Origin: Flavobacterium aciduliphilum
GTDB taxonomy: Bacteria; Bacteroidota; Bacteroidia; Flavobacteriales; Flavobacteriaceae
Length of the DNA stretch: 39,880 bases
Direction of reading: 5' to 3'
Assembly (NCBI RefSeq): GCF_003268855.1
Contig: NZ_QLSZ01000015.1
Span: 1 to 39,880 of the forward strand
The position numbers and the translations under genes are program-made. Shown piece after piece: positions 24,107 to 36,300 of this stretch (the first letter of the stretch is position 1; each line of letters begins with the position of its first letter). The notes beneath the pieces were generated by a model, which saw only the letters and a program-made list of their open reading frames with translations, had not been told where the DNA came from and ran no database searches.

Positions 24107-24128
24107 TTCTAACATAGTTTTAGAACTA

Positions 24129-24172
24129 GGTTTAGGTCTTGAGTTAGTCACTCAATGACCTAAACCATTTTT
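24129..24172 (+). terminator. Attenuator-like terminator between rplL and rpoB
   Basis: GGTTTAGGTC (24129-24138) with GACCTAAACC (24057+100 to 24166) forms a 10-bp stem; after a one-base bulge it continues as TTGAGT/ACTCAA around a TAGTC loop, and ATTTTT follows. It could end part of the transcripts, so that ribosomal protein output exceeds polymerase output, as in E. coli. Confidence 0.85.
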
Positions 24173-24229
24173 CGTATAATAAAATTATAAACAATTTTAT
24201 TATTAATAATAAGTTTAAAATACGAAAAA
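24168..24229 (+). promoter_or_regulatory. Second structured element in the rplL-rpoB spacer
   Basis: TTTTTCGTAT (24168-24177) is perfectly complementary to ATACGAAAAA (24220-24229), and between them TAATAAAATT (24177-24186) pairs with AATTTTATTA (24193-24202). The T-tract of the preceding terminator is therefore also the left arm of this fold. A processing site or a stabilising structure is possible; the pairing is seen, the role is inferred. Confidence 0.5.
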
Positions 24230-24378
24230 GTTTTTAATCAATACGAAGAAAGAAAATGTATTCAAAGTGACTCTTGAATTGTTTTTAAAGATGTATTGGT
24301 TATAAAAAAGAAAGTATTAATTAAACTGTGTTTTTACACAAAAAAATTACTTTTTTTAAATCAAAATTTTGTCCATTG

Positions 24379-27300
24379 ATGATAACAAATCAGACTGAAA
24401 GATTGAATTTTGCCTCAACTAAAAACATACCTCAATATCCAGACTTTTTGGATGTACAGGTAAAATCATTTAAAGATTTTTTCCAATTAGAGACTAAATC
24501 TGATGAACGAGGCAACGAAGGGCTTTACAATACCTTCATGGAAAACTTTCCAATTACCGATACAAGAAATCAATTTGTATTAGAATTCCTAGATTATTTT
24601 GTTGATCCACCACGTTACACGATCCAAGAGTGTATTGAAAGAGGTTTAACATATAGTGTGCCTCTAAAAGCGCGTCTTAAACTCTATTGTACCGATCCAG
24701 AACATGAGGATTTTGAGACTATAGTTCAAGATGTATATTTGGGTACGATTCCCTACATGACACCAAGTGGTACTTTTGTTATCAATGGTGCTGAGCGTGT
24801 TGTGGTTTCGCAATTGCACCGTTCTCCAGGAGTGTTCTTTGGACAGTCGTTCCATGCGAATGGCACAAAATTGTATTCTGCCAGAGTCATTCCTTTCAAA
24901 GGGTCTTGGATAGAATTTGCAACAGATATCAATAACGTGATGTACGCGTACATTGATAGAAAGAAAAAATTACCTGTAACGACTCTTTTCCGTGCTATTG
25001 GATTTGAAAGAGATAAAGATATTCTCGAAATATTCGATTTAGCAGAAGAAATTAAAGTTTCAAAAACAGGTCTTAAAAAATATATTGGTAGAAAATTAGC
25101 CGCGAGAGTATTGAATACTTGGCATGAAGATTTCGTGGATGAGGATACTGGAGAGGTAGTTTCTATCGAGCGTAACGAAATTATTTTAGATCGTGATACT
25201 ATCTTAGATAAAGATAATGTAGAAGAGATTCTAGAGGCTGATGTAAAAGTAATTTTATTGCATAAAGAGGATAATAATCAAGCAGATTATGCTATTATCC
25301 ACAATACCTTACAAAAAGACCCAACAAACTCTGAAAAAGAGGCTGTTGAACACATATATAGACAATTACGTAATGCTGAACCGCCAGATGAAGAAACGGC
25401 TCGTGGAATCATTGATAAGTTGTTCTTTTCTGATCAACGTTACAACTTAGGGGAAGTAGGTCGTTACCGTATGAACAAAAAGTTAAATCTTGATATTCCT
25501 ATGGAAAAGCAAGTTTTAACGAAAGAAGATATTATTACTATTGTAAAATATCTAATCGAATTGATCAACTCTAAAGCAGAGATTGATGATATCGATCACT
25601 TGTCAAACCGTCGTGTTAGAACAGTTGGAGAACAGTTGTCACAACAATTTGGAGTGGGTCTGGCTCGTATGGCTAGAACCATTCGTGAGCGTATGAATGT
25701 TAGAGATAACGAGGTGTTTACACCAATCGATTTGATTAATGCTAAAACATTATCTTCGGTGATTAACTCTTTCTTTGGTACAAACCAATTGTCTCAATTT
25801 ATGGACCAAACAAATCCATTAGCTGAGATTACACACAAACGAAGATTATCAGCCCTTGGACCAGGTGGACTTTCTAGAGAAAGAGCTGGTTTCGAGGTGC
25901 GTGACGTTCACTATACACATTACGGAAGGCTTTGTCCAATTGAAACGCCTGAGGGACCAAACATTGGATTGATTTCATCCCTTGGAGTATACGCTAAAGT
26001 TAACGGTATGGGATTCATTGAAACGCCTTACCGAAAAGTAACGAATGGAAAAGTTGATTTAGTTTCAAAGCCTGTTTATTTAAGCGCAGAAGAAGAAGAA
26101 GGTAAGATGATTGCACAAGCAAACATCGAAATGGATACCAACGGAACGATTACTGCTGATAAAGTTATCGCAAGAGAAGAAGGCGATTTTCCAGTTGTTG
26201 AACCATCTTTAGTGCATTACACTGACGTAGCACCAAACCAAATCGCATCGATTTCGGCATCATTGATTCCGTTCTTGGAGCATGATGATGCGAACCGTGC
26301 GTTGATGGGATCAAACATGATGCGTCAAGCCGTGCCTTTATTAAGACCAGAAGCACCAATTGTAGGAACTGGTTTAGAACGTCAAGTCGCTTCAGATTCT
26401 CGTGTATTGATTAATGCAGAAGGTGATGGTACAGTAGAATATGTAGATGCAAATATCATTACGATTAAGTATGATAGAACGGATGAAGAACGCATGGTAA
26501 GTTTTGACCCAGATGAAAAAACATACCAATTAATTAAATTCAGAAAAACAAATCAAAGTACGTCTATTAACTTGAAGCCTATCGTAAGAAAAGGAGATAG
26601 AGTTACTAAAGGGCAAGTACTTTGTGAAGGATATGCCACTCAAAATGGCGAATTAGCTATCGGTAGAAACTTAAAAGTGGCGTTTATGCCATGGAAAGGA
26701 TACAACTTTGAGGATGCGATTGTAATCTCAGAAAAAGTGGTTCGTGATGACATCTTCACGTCTATCCATATTGATGATTATTCGTTAGAGGTTAGAGATA
26801 CTAAATTAGGTAACGAGGAGTTAACAAATGATATTCCAAACGTTTCTGAAGAGGCTACTAAAGACTTGGATGAAAACGGAATGATTCGAATTGGTGCAGA
26901 AGTAAAACCTGGGGATATCCTTATCGGGAAAATTACACCAAAAGGAGAATCTGATCCTACACCTGAGGAAAAACTTTTAAGAGCTATTTTTGGTGATAAA
27001 GCAGGTGATGTGAAAGATGCTTCATTAAAAGCGTCACCATCATTACACGGTGTTGTGTTGGATAAAAAATTATTTGCAAGAGCCGTAAAAGACAAACGCA
27101 AACGTTCTAAAGACAAAGACGATTTGACTACTTTGGAAATGGAGTTTGAAACTAAGTTTGTAGAGTTAAAAGACCGTTTAATCGAAAAATTATTCGTTAT
27201 TGTTGATGGGAAAACCTCACAAGGGGTAATGAATGATTTAGGAGAAGAAGTGCTTCCAAAGGGTAAAAAATATTCTAAGAAAATGCTTCAATCTGTAGAA

Positions 27301-28191
27301 GATTTTGCACATTTAACTAAAGGACAATGGGTAGCCGATGAGGATACAAATCGTCTTGTTAATGATTTAATTCACAATTACAAAATCAAATTAAACGACC
27401 TTCAAGGAGCTTTACGAAGAGAGAAATTTACGATTACTGTGGGGGATGAATTGCCTTCAGGAATATTGAAATTAGCAAAAGTTTATATTGCTAAGAAACG
27501 TAAATTGAAAGTAGGAGATAAAATGGCTGGACGTCACGGAAACAAAGGTATTGTGGCTCGTATCGTTCGTCATGAAGACATGCCGTTCTTGGAAGACGGG
27601 ACACCAGTAGATATCGTATTGAATCCGCTTGGGGTACCTTCTCGTATGAACATCGGTCAGATTTATGAAACTGTTTTGGGTTGGGCAGGTCAAAAATTAG
27701 GTAAGAAGTTTGCTACACCAATTTTTGATGGAGCAACTTTAGATCAAATTAATGAGTTGACAGACGAAGCTGGAATTCCAAGATTTGGACATACCTATTT
27801 GTATGATGGAGGAACCGGAGAACGTTTCCACCAACCTGCAACCGTTGGAGTTATCTATATGTTGAAATTAGGTCACATGGTGGATGATAAAATGCATGCT
27901 CGTTCTATTGGACCGTACTCATTAATTACGCAACAACCTTTAGGAGGTAAAGCGCAATTTGGAGGACAACGTTTCGGAGAGATGGAGGTTTGGGCACTTG
28001 AGGCTTATGGTGCATCAAGTACATTACGTGAAATCTTGACTGTAAAATCGGATGATGTGATGGGAAGAGCCAAAACTTACGAAGCGATTGTAAAAGGGGA
28101 AACCATGCCAGAACCAGGATTGCCAGAATCATTCAATGTATTGATGCATGAATTGAAAGGTCTTGGATTGGATATAAGATTAGAAGAATAA
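24379..28191 (+). CDS. rpoB: DNA-directed RNA polymerase subunit beta
   Basis: The second-largest polymerase subunit, forming one side of the catalytic cleft and the rifampicin pocket. It has 1270 residues starting [20 protein letters not shown]; an upstream in-frame start adds 17 residues with no family match. The rifampicin region (about 466-505) reads [20 protein letters not shown] then [20 protein letters not shown]. The positions equivalent to E. coli D516, H526 and S531 are wild type, so there is no resistance change. [12 protein letters not shown] and the C-terminal [20 protein letters not shown] clamp-anchor segments are present. It is preceded by a 272-nt spacer and followed by an unusually long 341-nt spacer before rpoC. 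Confidence 0.98.
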   Translation: MITNQTERLNFASTKNIPQYPDFLDVQVKSFKDFFQLETKSDERGNEGLYNTFMENFPITDTRNQFVLEFLDYFVDPPRYTIQECIERGLTYSVPLKARLKLYCTDPEHEDFETIVQDVYLGTIPYMTPSGTFVINGAERVVVSQLHRSPGVFFGQSFHANGTKLYSARVIPFKGSWIEFATDINNVMYAYIDRKKKLPVTTLFRAIGFERDKDILEIFDLAEEIKVSKTGLKKYIGRKLAARVLNTWHEDFVDEDTGEVVSIERNEIILDRDTILDKDNVEEILEADVKVILLHKEDNNQADYAIIHNTLQKDPTNSEKEAVEHIYRQLRNAEPPDEETARGIIDKLFFSDQRYNLGEVGRYRMNKKLNLDIPMEKQVLTKEDIITIVKYLIELINSKAEIDDIDHLSNRRVRTVGEQLSQQFGVGLARMARTIRERMNVRDNEVFTPIDLINAKTLSSVINSFFGTNQLSQFMDQTNPLAEITHKRRLSALGPGGLSRERAGFEVRDVHYTHYGRLCPIETPEGPNIGLISSLGVYAKVNGMGFIETPYRKVTNGKVDLVSKPVYLSAEEEEGKMIAQANIEMDTNGTITADKVIAREEGDFPVVEPSLVHYTDVAPNQIASISASLIPFLEHDDANRALMGSNMMRQAVPLLRPEAPIVGTGLERQVASDSRVLINAEGDGTVEYVDANIITIKYDRTDEERMVSFDPDEKTYQLIKFRKTNQSTSINLKPIVRKGDRVTKGQVLCEGYATQNGELAIGRNLKVAFMPWKGYNFEDAIVISEKVVRDDIFTSIHIDDYSLEVRDTKLGNEELTNDIPNVSEEATKDLDENGMIRIGAEVKPGDILIGKITPKGESDPTPEEKLLRAIFGDKAGDVKDASLKASPSLHGVVLDKKLFARAVKDKRKRSKDKDDLTTLEMEFETKFVELKDRLIEKLFVIVDGKTSQGVMNDLGEEVLPKGKKYSKKMLQSVEDFAHLTKGQWVADEDTNRLVNDLIHNYKIKLNDLQGALRREKFTITVGDELPSGILKLAKVYIAKKRKLKVGDKMAGRHGNKGIVARIVRHEDMPFLEDGTPVDIVLNPLGVPSRMNIGQIYETVLGWAGQKLGKKFATPIFDGATLDQINELTDEAGIPRFGHTYLYDGGTGERFHQPATVGVIYMLKLGHMVDDKMHARSIGPYSLITQQPLGGKAQFGGQRFGEMEVWALEAYGASSTLREILTVKSDDVMGRAKTYEAIVKGETMPEPGLPESFNVLMHELKGLGLDIRLEE

Positions 28192-28532
28192 ATATAGTTA
28201 ACAGAAACAGTCGTAGTTTTAAGGATTTACGTTCTAAACTACGACTGAAACTGTAACTTTTTCAAAAATAAGTTTTTAAAGATTTATACCCGTAAACCGT
28301 TCCGATTTTTTATTGTCGAAAACAATAACTAGCACTTCAAAAGTAAAAGGTTGAAGTTTTGAGAAGTAATTCGAGGTAGTAACTTAATGGTTTTTTAGTA
28401 ATTAGAAATGAGTAAATAGTAATTAGCAAAAAAAGAATATAGACTAACTTATTTAGCTAAGGACTTATCACTAATCACAAGGAAACTATAAATCTAAGTT
28501 CAATTAATAGCAATAAATCAATAGTAAAAACT
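28192..28532 (+). other. Long structured rpoB-rpoC spacer (341 nt), no gene
   Basis: No coding frame is supported here. The spacer contains the large hairpin listed separately, a second 7-bp hairpin (ACTTCAA 28334-28340 with TTGAAGT 28351-28357), and two copies of AGTAATTAG (28397-28405 and 28418-28426). No TAnnTTTG promoter box was found, so rpoC probably depends on readthrough from rpoB, unless its promoter departs from the consensus. Confidence 0.7.
28197..28262 (+). terminator. Terminator-like hairpin directly after rpoB
   Basis: CAGTCGTAGTTT (28208-28219) pairs perfectly with AAACTACGACTG (28236-28247). An outer helix, GTTAACAG (28197-28204) with CTGTAAC (28251-28257), extends it across an AAA/AAA internal loop, and TTTTT follows. 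It has the look of an intrinsic terminator or processing stem inside the rpoBC operon. Confidence 0.75.
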
Positions 28533-31500
28533 ATGATGAATAATAGAAACAATAAAGATAACAAAAACACCATCAAAAGATTTGATAAAATCACCATTGG
28601 TCTTGCTTCTCCAGAATCTATTTTGGCGGAATCAAAAGGTGAGGTGTTAAAACCAGAAACAATCAATTACAGAACACACAAACCTGAGCGAGACGGTTTA
28701 TTTTGCGAAAGAATATTCGGTCCAGTAAAAGATTTTGAGTGTGCTTGTGGTAAATATAAAAGAATTCGCTACAAAGGAATCGTGTGTGACCGTTGTGGAG
28801 TTGAAGTAACTGAGAAAAAAGTACGTCGTGATCGTGTAGGACACATCAATTTAGTTGTTCCTATCGCTCATATTTGGTATTTCCGCTCGTTGCCTAATAA
28901 AATTGGATATATCCTTGGATTACCGTCTAAGAAATTGGATATGATTATTTACTACGAACGTTATGTAGTAATTCAGGCTGGTATTGCTAAAAATGCAGAT
29001 GGGGAATCCTTAGAACGATTAGACTTTTTGACAGAAGAAGAGTATTTGAATATTTTAGATACACTTCCAATGGAAAATCAATATTTGGATGATTCAGACC
29101 CTAACAAGTTTATTGCTAAAATGGGAGCTGAATGTATTATGGATTTATTGGCACGCACAGATTTAGATGCCTTATCGTATGAGTTGCGTCACGCTGCCAA
29201 CCATGAAACGTCTAAGCAAAGAAAAACAGAAGCTTTAAAAAGATTACAAGTAGTAGAATCTTTTAGAGAGTCTAACTTAAATAGAGAAAATCGCCCAGAA
29301 TGGATGATTTTAAAAGTAATTCCGGTTATTCCACCAGAATTAAGACCGTTAGTGCCACTAGATGGAGGGCGTTTCGCCACTTCTGACTTGAATGATTTGT
29401 ACCGAAGAGTAATCATCCGTAACAATCGTTTGAAACGTTTGATGGAAATCAAAGCTCCAGAAGTAATCTTGAGAAACGAGAAACGTATGTTGCAAGAATC
29501 GGTTGATTCATTATTTGACAACACGCGCAAAGCTTCTGCGGTTAAAACAGAATCGAATAGACCTTTAAAATCGTTATCGGATTCTTTGAAAGGAAAACAA
29601 GGACGTTTCCGTCAAAACTTATTAGGAAAACGTGTGGATTATTCGGCTCGTTCGGTAATTGTTGTAGGACCAGAAATGAAATTGTTCGAATGTGGTCTTC
29701 CTAAAGATATGGCGGCTGAACTATACAAACCTTTCGTTATTCGTAAATTAATCGAAAGAGGTATTGTAAAAACGGTAAAATCGGCAAAAAAGATAATCGA
29801 CAAAAAAGAGCCTGTTGTTTGGGATATTCTTGAAAATGTAATTAAAGGACATCCAGTACTGCTTAACCGTGCTCCTACGTTACACCGTTTGAGTATCCAA
29901 GCGTTTCAGCCTAAATTAATAGAAGGAAAAGCGATTCAATTGCACCCACTAGTTTGTACGGCTTTTAATGCCGACTTTGATGGGGATCAGATGGCGGTTC
30001 ACTTGCCATTAGGACCAGAAGCTATTTTGGAAGCGCAATTGTTAATGTTGGCTTCTCACAATATTTTGAATCCTGCCAATGGAGCGCCAATTACCGTTCC
30101 TTCTCAGGACATGGTTTTGGGTCTGTATTACATGACCAAAGAACGTTTGTCAACTCCAGAACACAAAATTTTAGGAGAAGGATTAACATTCTATTCTGCT
30201 GAAGAAGTTAATATTGCTTTGAATGAAGGTAAGTTAGAATTGAATGCAAGAGTAAAAATCCGTGCTAAGGATATTGATGAAAACGGAAATTCTGTTTACA
30301 AAATCATCCAAACTACTGCAGGAAGAGTGTTGTTTAATGAAGTAGTTCCAGAAGCAGCAGGGTATATCAATGAGGTATTAACGAAGAAATCGTTGCGTGA
30401 CATCATCGGTAAAATTTTATCGGTAACAGATGTACCAACCACAGCAGCTTTCTTGGATAATATGAAGGATATGGGATATAAATTCGCTTTTAAAGGAGGA
30501 TTATCATTCTCTTTGGGTGATATTAGAATTCCAGAACAAAAAGCTAAATTAATTGCTGATGCACGCGAACAAGTTGAAGGTATTTCCATGAACTATAACA
30601 TGGGATTGATTACCAACAACGAACGTTACAATCAGGTTATTGATATTTGGACCTCTGCCAATGCGCAATTGACTGAGTTGGCTATGAAAAATATTAGAGA
30701 GGATCAACAAGGATTCAACTCGGTATATATGATGCTTGATTCAGGGGCGAGGGGTTCTAAAGAACAGATTCGTCAGTTGACAGGAATGCGTGGTTTGATG
30801 GCTAAGCCTAAAAAATCGACAGCGGGTGGTGGAGAAATTATTGAAAACCCAATTCTTTCAAACTTTAAAGAAGGACTTTCAATCTTAGAATACTTTATTT
30901 CTACCCACGGAGCTCGTAAAGGTCTTGCCGATACCGCTTTGAAAACAGCCGATGCAGGATATTTGACAAGAAGGTTGCATGATGTGTCGCAAGATGTGAT
31001 TGTAAATTCTGTAGATTGTGGTACGTTACGTGGAATCGAGGTTTCAGCATTAAAGAAAAATGAAGAGGTTGTTGAGACTTTAGGGGAACGTATTTTAGGA
31101 CGTGTGGCTTTACAAGATGTTATCAATCCGTTGACTTCTGATGTGTTAGTTCATGCTGGAGAAGAAATCACAGAAGCTATTGTTAAAGTGATAGAAGAGT
31201 CTCCTGTTGAAAAAGTAGACGTTCGTTCTCCATTAACTTGTGAAGCTCAAAAAGGTATTTGTGCTAAATGTTATGGTAGAAATTTAGCGACTGGAAAAAT
31301 GACTCAGAAAGGGGAGGCTGTTGGAGTTATTGCAGCACAATCTATTGGTGAGCCAGGAACCCAGTTAACACTTCGTACATTCCACGTGGGTGGGGTTGCA
31401 GGAGGAGTTTCTGAAGAATCAAGTATTGTAACTAGATTTGGAGGTAAACTTGAAATTGAAGATTTAAAAACCGTTGTAGGTGAAGATAATGATGGAAATA

Positions 31501-32843
31501 AAGTAGATATTGTGGTGTCACGTTCAACAGAGTTGAAGTTGATTGACGTTAAAACAGGTATTTTATTAAGTTCGCATTACATACCTTATGGTTCAAATAT
31601 TTTTGTAAAAGACGGTGATGTTGTTGAAAAAGGAACAACCATTTGTAAATGGGATCCATATAATGGTGTTATCGTATCAGAATTTACAGGAAAAATCGCG
31701 TATGAAGATTTAGAGCAAGGACAGTCATTCCAAGTAGAAATTGATGAGCAAACAGGATTCCAAGAAAAAGTAATTTCTGAAGGAAGAAATAAAAAATTAA
31801 TCCCAACGTTATTGATTTATGGAAAAGATGGTGAATTAATACGTTCGTATAACTTACCTGTGGGAGCTCACCTTATGGTGGAAGATGGTGAAAAAATTAA
31901 AGCAGGAAAAATTCTTGTGAAAATTCCTCGTCGTTCTTCTAAAGCGGGTGATATTACCGGAGGTCTTCCAAGAATTACAGAGTTGTTAGAAGCTCGTAAC
32001 CCATCCAACCCTGCTGTAGTGTCAGAAATTGATGGAGTGGTATCGTTTGGTAAAATCAAACGAGGAAACCGAGAAATCATCATCGAATCTAAATTTGGCG
32101 AGGTGAAGAAATATCTAGTGAAATTATCAAGTCAAATACTTGTACAAGAAAATGACTTCGTTAAAGCGGGAGCACCATTATCTGATGGGGCTATCACACC
32201 AGAAGATATTTTGAGAATTCAAGGACCATCGGCAGTTCAACAATATTTGGTAAACGAAATTCAAGAAGTATATCGTCTTCAAGGGGTAAAAATTAACGAC
32301 AAACACTTTGAAGTGGTAATTCGTCAAATGATGCGTAAGGTACAAGTGGAAGATCCAGGTGATACCTTATTCCTTGAAGAGCAATTGATTCACACAAGTG
32401 ACTTTATTGCAGAAAATGACCGTTTATATGGAATGAAAGTCGTTGAAGATGCAGGTGACTCTGAGAATTTAAAACCAGGTCAAATTGTTTCTCCAAGAGA
32501 ATTAAGAGATGAAAATTCGTTGTTAAAACGTAATGATAAAAATTTAGTGGTAGCACGTGATGTAATTACAGCAACGGCTACTCCAGTTTTACAAGGGATT
32601 ACAAGAGCTTCGTTACAAACAAAATCATTCATCTCGGCTGCATCGTTCCAAGAAACTACAAAAGTATTGAATGAAGCTGCTGTGGCAGGTAAAGTAGATA
32701 CATTAGAAGGATTGAAAGAAAATGTTATTGTAGGTCACAGAATACCTGCAGGTACAGGTATGAGAGATTATGATCATATCATAGTGGGTACTAAAGAGGA
32801 CTACAATGAGATTATGGCTAACAAAGAAGAATATATTTATTAA
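28533..32843 (+). CDS. rpoC: DNA-directed RNA polymerase subunit beta'
   Basis: The catalytic subunit of RNA polymerase. The 1436 residues include the N-terminal zinc site (C70, C72, C85, C88 in CACGKY and CDRCGV), the active-site loop [12 protein letters not shown] (near 478-489) whose three aspartates bind catalytic Mg, the second zinc site (cysteines near 829, 903, 910 and 913; [10 protein letters not shown]), and the trigger-loop/bridge region ([20 protein letters not shown]). The start is the first of two adjacent ATGs; the second at 28536 is equally possible. The N-terminus is basic and Asn-rich. A DUF3467 gene follows 2 nt after the stop. Confidence 0.98.
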   Translation: MMNNRNNKDNKNTIKRFDKITIGLASPESILAESKGEVLKPETINYRTHKPERDGLFCERIFGPVKDFECACGKYKRIRYKGIVCDRCGVEVTEKKVRRDRVGHINLVVPIAHIWYFRSLPNKIGYILGLPSKKLDMIIYYERYVVIQAGIAKNADGESLERLDFLTEEEYLNILDTLPMENQYLDDSDPNKFIAKMGAECIMDLLARTDLDALSYELRHAANHETSKQRKTEALKRLQVVESFRESNLNRENRPEWMILKVIPVIPPELRPLVPLDGGRFATSDLNDLYRRVIIRNNRLKRLMEIKAPEVILRNEKRMLQESVDSLFDNTRKASAVKTESNRPLKSLSDSLKGKQGRFRQNLLGKRVDYSARSVIVVGPEMKLFECGLPKDMAAELYKPFVIRKLIERGIVKTVKSAKKIIDKKEPVVWDILENVIKGHPVLLNRAPTLHRLSIQAFQPKLIEGKAIQLHPLVCTAFNADFDGDQMAVHLPLGPEAILEAQLLMLASHNILNPANGAPITVPSQDMVLGLYYMTKERLSTPEHKILGEGLTFYSAEEVNIALNEGKLELNARVKIRAKDIDENGNSVYKIIQTTAGRVLFNEVVPEAAGYINEVLTKKSLRDIIGKILSVTDVPTTAAFLDNMKDMGYKFAFKGGLSFSLGDIRIPEQKAKLIADAREQVEGISMNYNMGLITNNERYNQVIDIWTSANAQLTELAMKNIREDQQGFNSVYMMLDSGARGSKEQIRQLTGMRGLMAKPKKSTAGGGEIIENPILSNFKEGLSILEYFISTHGARKGLADTALKTADAGYLTRRLHDVSQDVIVNSVDCGTLRGIEVSALKKNEEVVETLGERILGRVALQDVINPLTSDVLVHAGEEITEAIVKVIEESPVEKVDVRSPLTCEAQKGICAKCYGRNLATGKMTQKGEAVGVIAAQSIGEPGTQLTLRTFHVGGVAGGVSEESSIVTRFGGKLEIEDLKTVVGEDNDGNKVDIVVSRSTELKLIDVKTGILLSSHYIPYGSNIFVKDGDVVEKGTTICKWDPYNGVIVSEFTGKIAYEDLEQGQSFQVEIDEQTGFQEKVISEGRNKKLIPTLLIYGKDGELIRSYNLPVGAHLMVEDGEKIKAGKILVKIPRRSSKAGDITGGLPRITELLEARNPSNPAVVSEIDGVVSFGKIKRGNREIIIESKFGEVKKYLVKLSSQILVQENDFVKAGAPLSDGAITPEDILRIQGPSAVQQYLVNEIQEVYRLQGVKINDKHFEVVIRQMMRKVQVEDPGDTLFLEEQLIHTSDFIAENDRLYGMKVVEDAGDSENLKPGQIVSPRELRDENSLLKRNDKNLVVARDVITATATPVLQGITRASLQTKSFISAASFQETTKVLNEAAVAGKVDTLEGLKENVIVGHRIPAGTGMRDYDHIIVGTKEDYNEIMANKEEYIY

Positions 32844-32845
32844 TT

Positions 32846-33160
32846 ATGAGCGATTCAAATTCACAACAACCCGGACAAATCAATATAGAATTGGACGAAA
32901 CGGTAGCCGAAGGGATTTACTCAAATTTAGCGATTATCAATCATTCGCCTTCTGAGTTTGTATTAGATTTTGTGTCGATCATGCCAGGGGTGCCAAAGTC
33001 TAAAGTGAAGTCAAGAATTATCTTGACTCCACAACATGCTAAAAGATTGTTTAAAGCATTGGCAGAAAATGTGCATCGTTTTGAACAAGCGCATGGGGAA
33101 ATAAAAGATTCGGAGCAACCGCCCATTCCTTTAAATTTTGGTCCTACAGGACAAGCTTAA
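32846..33160 (+). CDS. DUF3467 family protein
   Basis: A 104-residue cytoplasmic protein with the DUF3467 pattern: INIELDETVAEGIYSNLAII, SEFVLDFVSIMPGVPKSKVK and SRIILTPQHAKRLFKALAEN. The DFxxxxPG and TPxxAKRL elements are typical. Its function is unknown. It begins 2 nt after the rpoC stop and is followed by a terminator, so it is the last gene of the rpoBC transcript. That placement hints at a link to transcription or RNA polymerase, but this is inference from context only. Confidence 0.88.
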   Translation: MSDSNSQQPGQINIELDETVAEGIYSNLAIINHSPSEFVLDFVSIMPGVPKSKVKSRIILTPQHAKRLFKALAENVHRFEQAHGEIKDSEQPPIPLNFGPTGQA

Positions 33161-33167
33161 TACTTAT

Positions 33168-33198
33168 AAAACTCCTCGATTTTCGGGGAGTTTTTTTT
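33168..33198 (+). terminator. Rho-independent terminator of the rpoBC-DUF3467 operon
   Basis: ACTCCTCGA (33171-33179) pairs with TCGGGGAGT (33183-33191), with one G-T pair, around a TTT loop, followed by a run of eight Ts. It begins 8 nt after the DUF3467 stop. Confidence 0.92.
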
Positions 33199-33312
33199 GT
33201 TTGTAAATGTTGTATTGTTTTAAGTAGAAATGATAGATTAAGTTTGTTTTGTAATGTTTTGTTAATGTGTGAAATATCGTTTGGATTTTCATAACAATTA
33301 GTTAATATCTTT

Positions 33313-33345
33313 TTTGAAATAAATAAGAATATTTCTTTAATTTTG
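33313..33345 (+). promoter_or_regulatory. Candidate promoter of the giant surface-protein gene
   Basis: TTTG (33313-33316), 21 nt, TAATTTTG (33338-33345). The minus-7 box is perfect and the spacing slightly long. It lies 23 nt before the ATG. Confidence 0.55.
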
Positions 33346-33368
33346 TACTTCAAATAAATATTAACTTT

Positions 33369-36300
33369 ATGAAAAACAATTTACAATTTTCTAAGGCAAG
33401 TCCAAAATATTTTTGGAGTATTGCTTTGTTGTTTTTGCTTGTTATGGGAAAAGTCTCGGGGCAAGTAACGGTATTTAATTATCAAAATACCACTGCGACT
33501 ATTCCGGCAGGATGGACATTTACAAATAATGTTGCTACAAATGCGATTGATAGATCAACGTATTTGTTGTTGGATGCGGGTAATCCATCAGATCAAATAG
33601 TTACTTCTAACTATGATCTTACAGGTTACACGGGTGTTACGCTAGCGTATTCTGTAGCTACTTTTGGTACAGTTACATCTAACCCTGCTTTAAAGGTAGA
33701 GGTTTCAACAAATGGAGGTACTTCATGGTCAGCAACCACTTATACTACTTTACCAGCTTCTACTACAACAACTTACGTAAATGGTACATTAAATATAACA
33801 GGTCAGACATTTACTAGTACAACTAAGTTTAGATTTTCTAACACACTAACTTCTGGAACTGGATTGAGAAATCAAAACTTAAAGTTAACAGGTACAGCAG
33901 CATCTACTGCCCCTGGAGCACCAACAATTAATTCTGTAACTTCAGGAAATGGGCAATTAAGTGTGGCATATACTGCACCAAGTTCAAATGGTGGTGCATC
34001 GATTTCAGATTATAAGTATTCAATTGATGGTTCTACATATGTTTCAGTAGGATCTACAACGAGTCCGTTTACTATTTCTGGTTTAACAAATGGAACATCA
34101 TATAGCGTTACTTTAAAAGCAGTAAATAGTGTAGGTGAAGGAACAGCGTCTTCAGCTGTTTCTGGAACACCAAGAACAACGCCTTCAGCGCCAACTATTA
34201 CAGGGATTACACCTGGAAATGGAACATTGTCTGTGGCTTTTACGCCTGGTTCAAATGGTGGGGCATCTATAACAAATTATAAATATTCTATAAACGGAGG
34301 TTCTTCTTTTGTTTCGGCTGGATCAACTTCTAGTCCAATAGTTATCTCTGGATTAACGAATGGTACAACGTATAGTGTACAATTAGTTGCTGTTAATAAT
34401 GCAGGAGATGGTACATCTTCTAGTACAGTAACAGCTACACCTATGGCTACTGCAAGTGCGCCTACTATTACGGGAATTACATCTGGTGATTCTCAAATTA
34501 GTATTGCTTTTACTCCTGGTAGCAATAATGGATCTGCTATCACGGATTATCAATATTCTTTGAATGGAGGTTCGACGTTTACTTCAGCGGCAACAATTAC
34601 AAGTCCTATTGTTGTTACAGAATTAACGAATGGAACTACTTATGCGGTTCAAATTAGAGCAATTAATGGAGCGGGTAATGGAACAGCTACAAGTTCTGTT
34701 AATGCAACTCCAAGAACAACGGCTTCTGCGCCAACCATTACAGGAATTACTCCTGGAGATTCTTCTTTAAGTGTAGCTTTTACAGCTCCAACTTCAAACG
34801 GAGGGGCGTCTATTACAAGTTATAAATATTCTCTAAATGGAGGGTCTTCTTATACATCAATTGCTACTACAACAAGCCCGATGATTATAACAGGGTTGAC
34901 TAATGGTACCACATATGATGTGCAATTAATAGCAGTAAATTCAGTTGGTGACGGTGTTGCTTCTAATACAGTTCAAGGAACTCCAGTAGCACCTGCACAG
35001 CCAACAATTACTTTATATCAAAGTTCAGTAGGAGCTTTAAGTACAGTGTATGGAACAGCTTCTTCAGTGGTTTCTTTTTCTGTGTCGGGTTCAACATTAT
35101 CAGATGGAATTACAGTAACATCACCAAATGGATTTGAAGTGTCTTCTACTTCAAGTACAGATGGATTTGCAAATTCAATTGTAATTTCTCAAACTTCTGG
35201 AACTGTTTCAAGCACGACAATATATGTAAGATTAGCAGCAGATGCTAAACCGGTTAATTCTCCATTTTCGGGTAATATCTCATTGTCAAGTACTGGAGCA
35301 TCAACTGTAACAGTTGCAACAACGTCTAGTACAGTTAGTACAAAAGCATTAACGATTTCAGGAATTACAGCTAATGATAAAGTGTATGATGCATCTGCAT
35401 CTGCAACTGTAACAGGAACAGTTACTTTAGTAGGGGTTTTAGGTTCTGATTCAGTATCTCTAACTGGAACACCTTCATTTATGTTTGATGATGCAACTGT
35501 AGGAACAAACAAAACTATTACTGTTTCAGGATACGCATTGAATGGTACAGATGCTGCAAATTATTCAGTTACACAGCCTTCAGGTTTAACAGCTTCAATT
35601 TCAGAAGCTGATCAAACAATAGCAGCTATTTCGTCTTCAGAAACAAGAACAGTGGGTGATGCAACCTATAGTGTTGCCACTACTTCAGATTCTGGTTTAA
35701 CGGTTACTTATTCAAGTTCAAATACTGGGGTGGCTACAATTGCTGCTAATGGTACAGTAACTATCGTTGGTGCAGGAACTACAATAATTACAGCAGCACA
35801 AGCTGGTAATACAAATTATAATGCTGCAACAAGTGTTAGTCAAACGTTAACTGTTAATAAAGCAGATCAAACAATAACAGCAATATCTTCAACGATGTCA
35901 AAAACGTATGGAGATGCAACCTATAGTATTGCGACTACTGCAAGTTCAGGTTTAGCAGTTACGTATTCAAGTTCAAATACAGGTGTAGCTACAATTGCTG
36001 CTAATGGTACAGTAACTATTGTAGGTGTTGGTTCGACAACCTTAACAGCATCTCAGGCAGGTAATGCTAATTACAATGCTGCTACAAGTGTAACACAAGA
36101 GTTAACAGTAGATAAAGGAAACCAAACCATTACTTTAGCAGCTACTGATACTAGAACTTCTACAGATGCTGCCTATACTTTGACTCAAAATGCAAGTTCT
36201 GGTTTGTCTATTACATATACGAGTTCAAATACCGCAGTAGCTACTATAAGTGGTAACACAGTAACTTTAGTTGGTGGCGTTGGGACAACAACGATTACTG

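Noticed and set aside
24379..28191. Rifampicin-resistance substitution in rpoB
   Set aside because: The rifampicin-pocket residues match sensitive enzymes at the main resistance positions; the only difference noted (Thr for Asn beside the DQ) is a natural variant.
35189..35512. 107-codon minus-strand open frame inside the giant gene
   Set aside because: It is antisense to the continuous plus-strand frame, has no start context or promoter, and its Thr/Val-rich product is what repetitive Ser/Thr codons give on the other strand.
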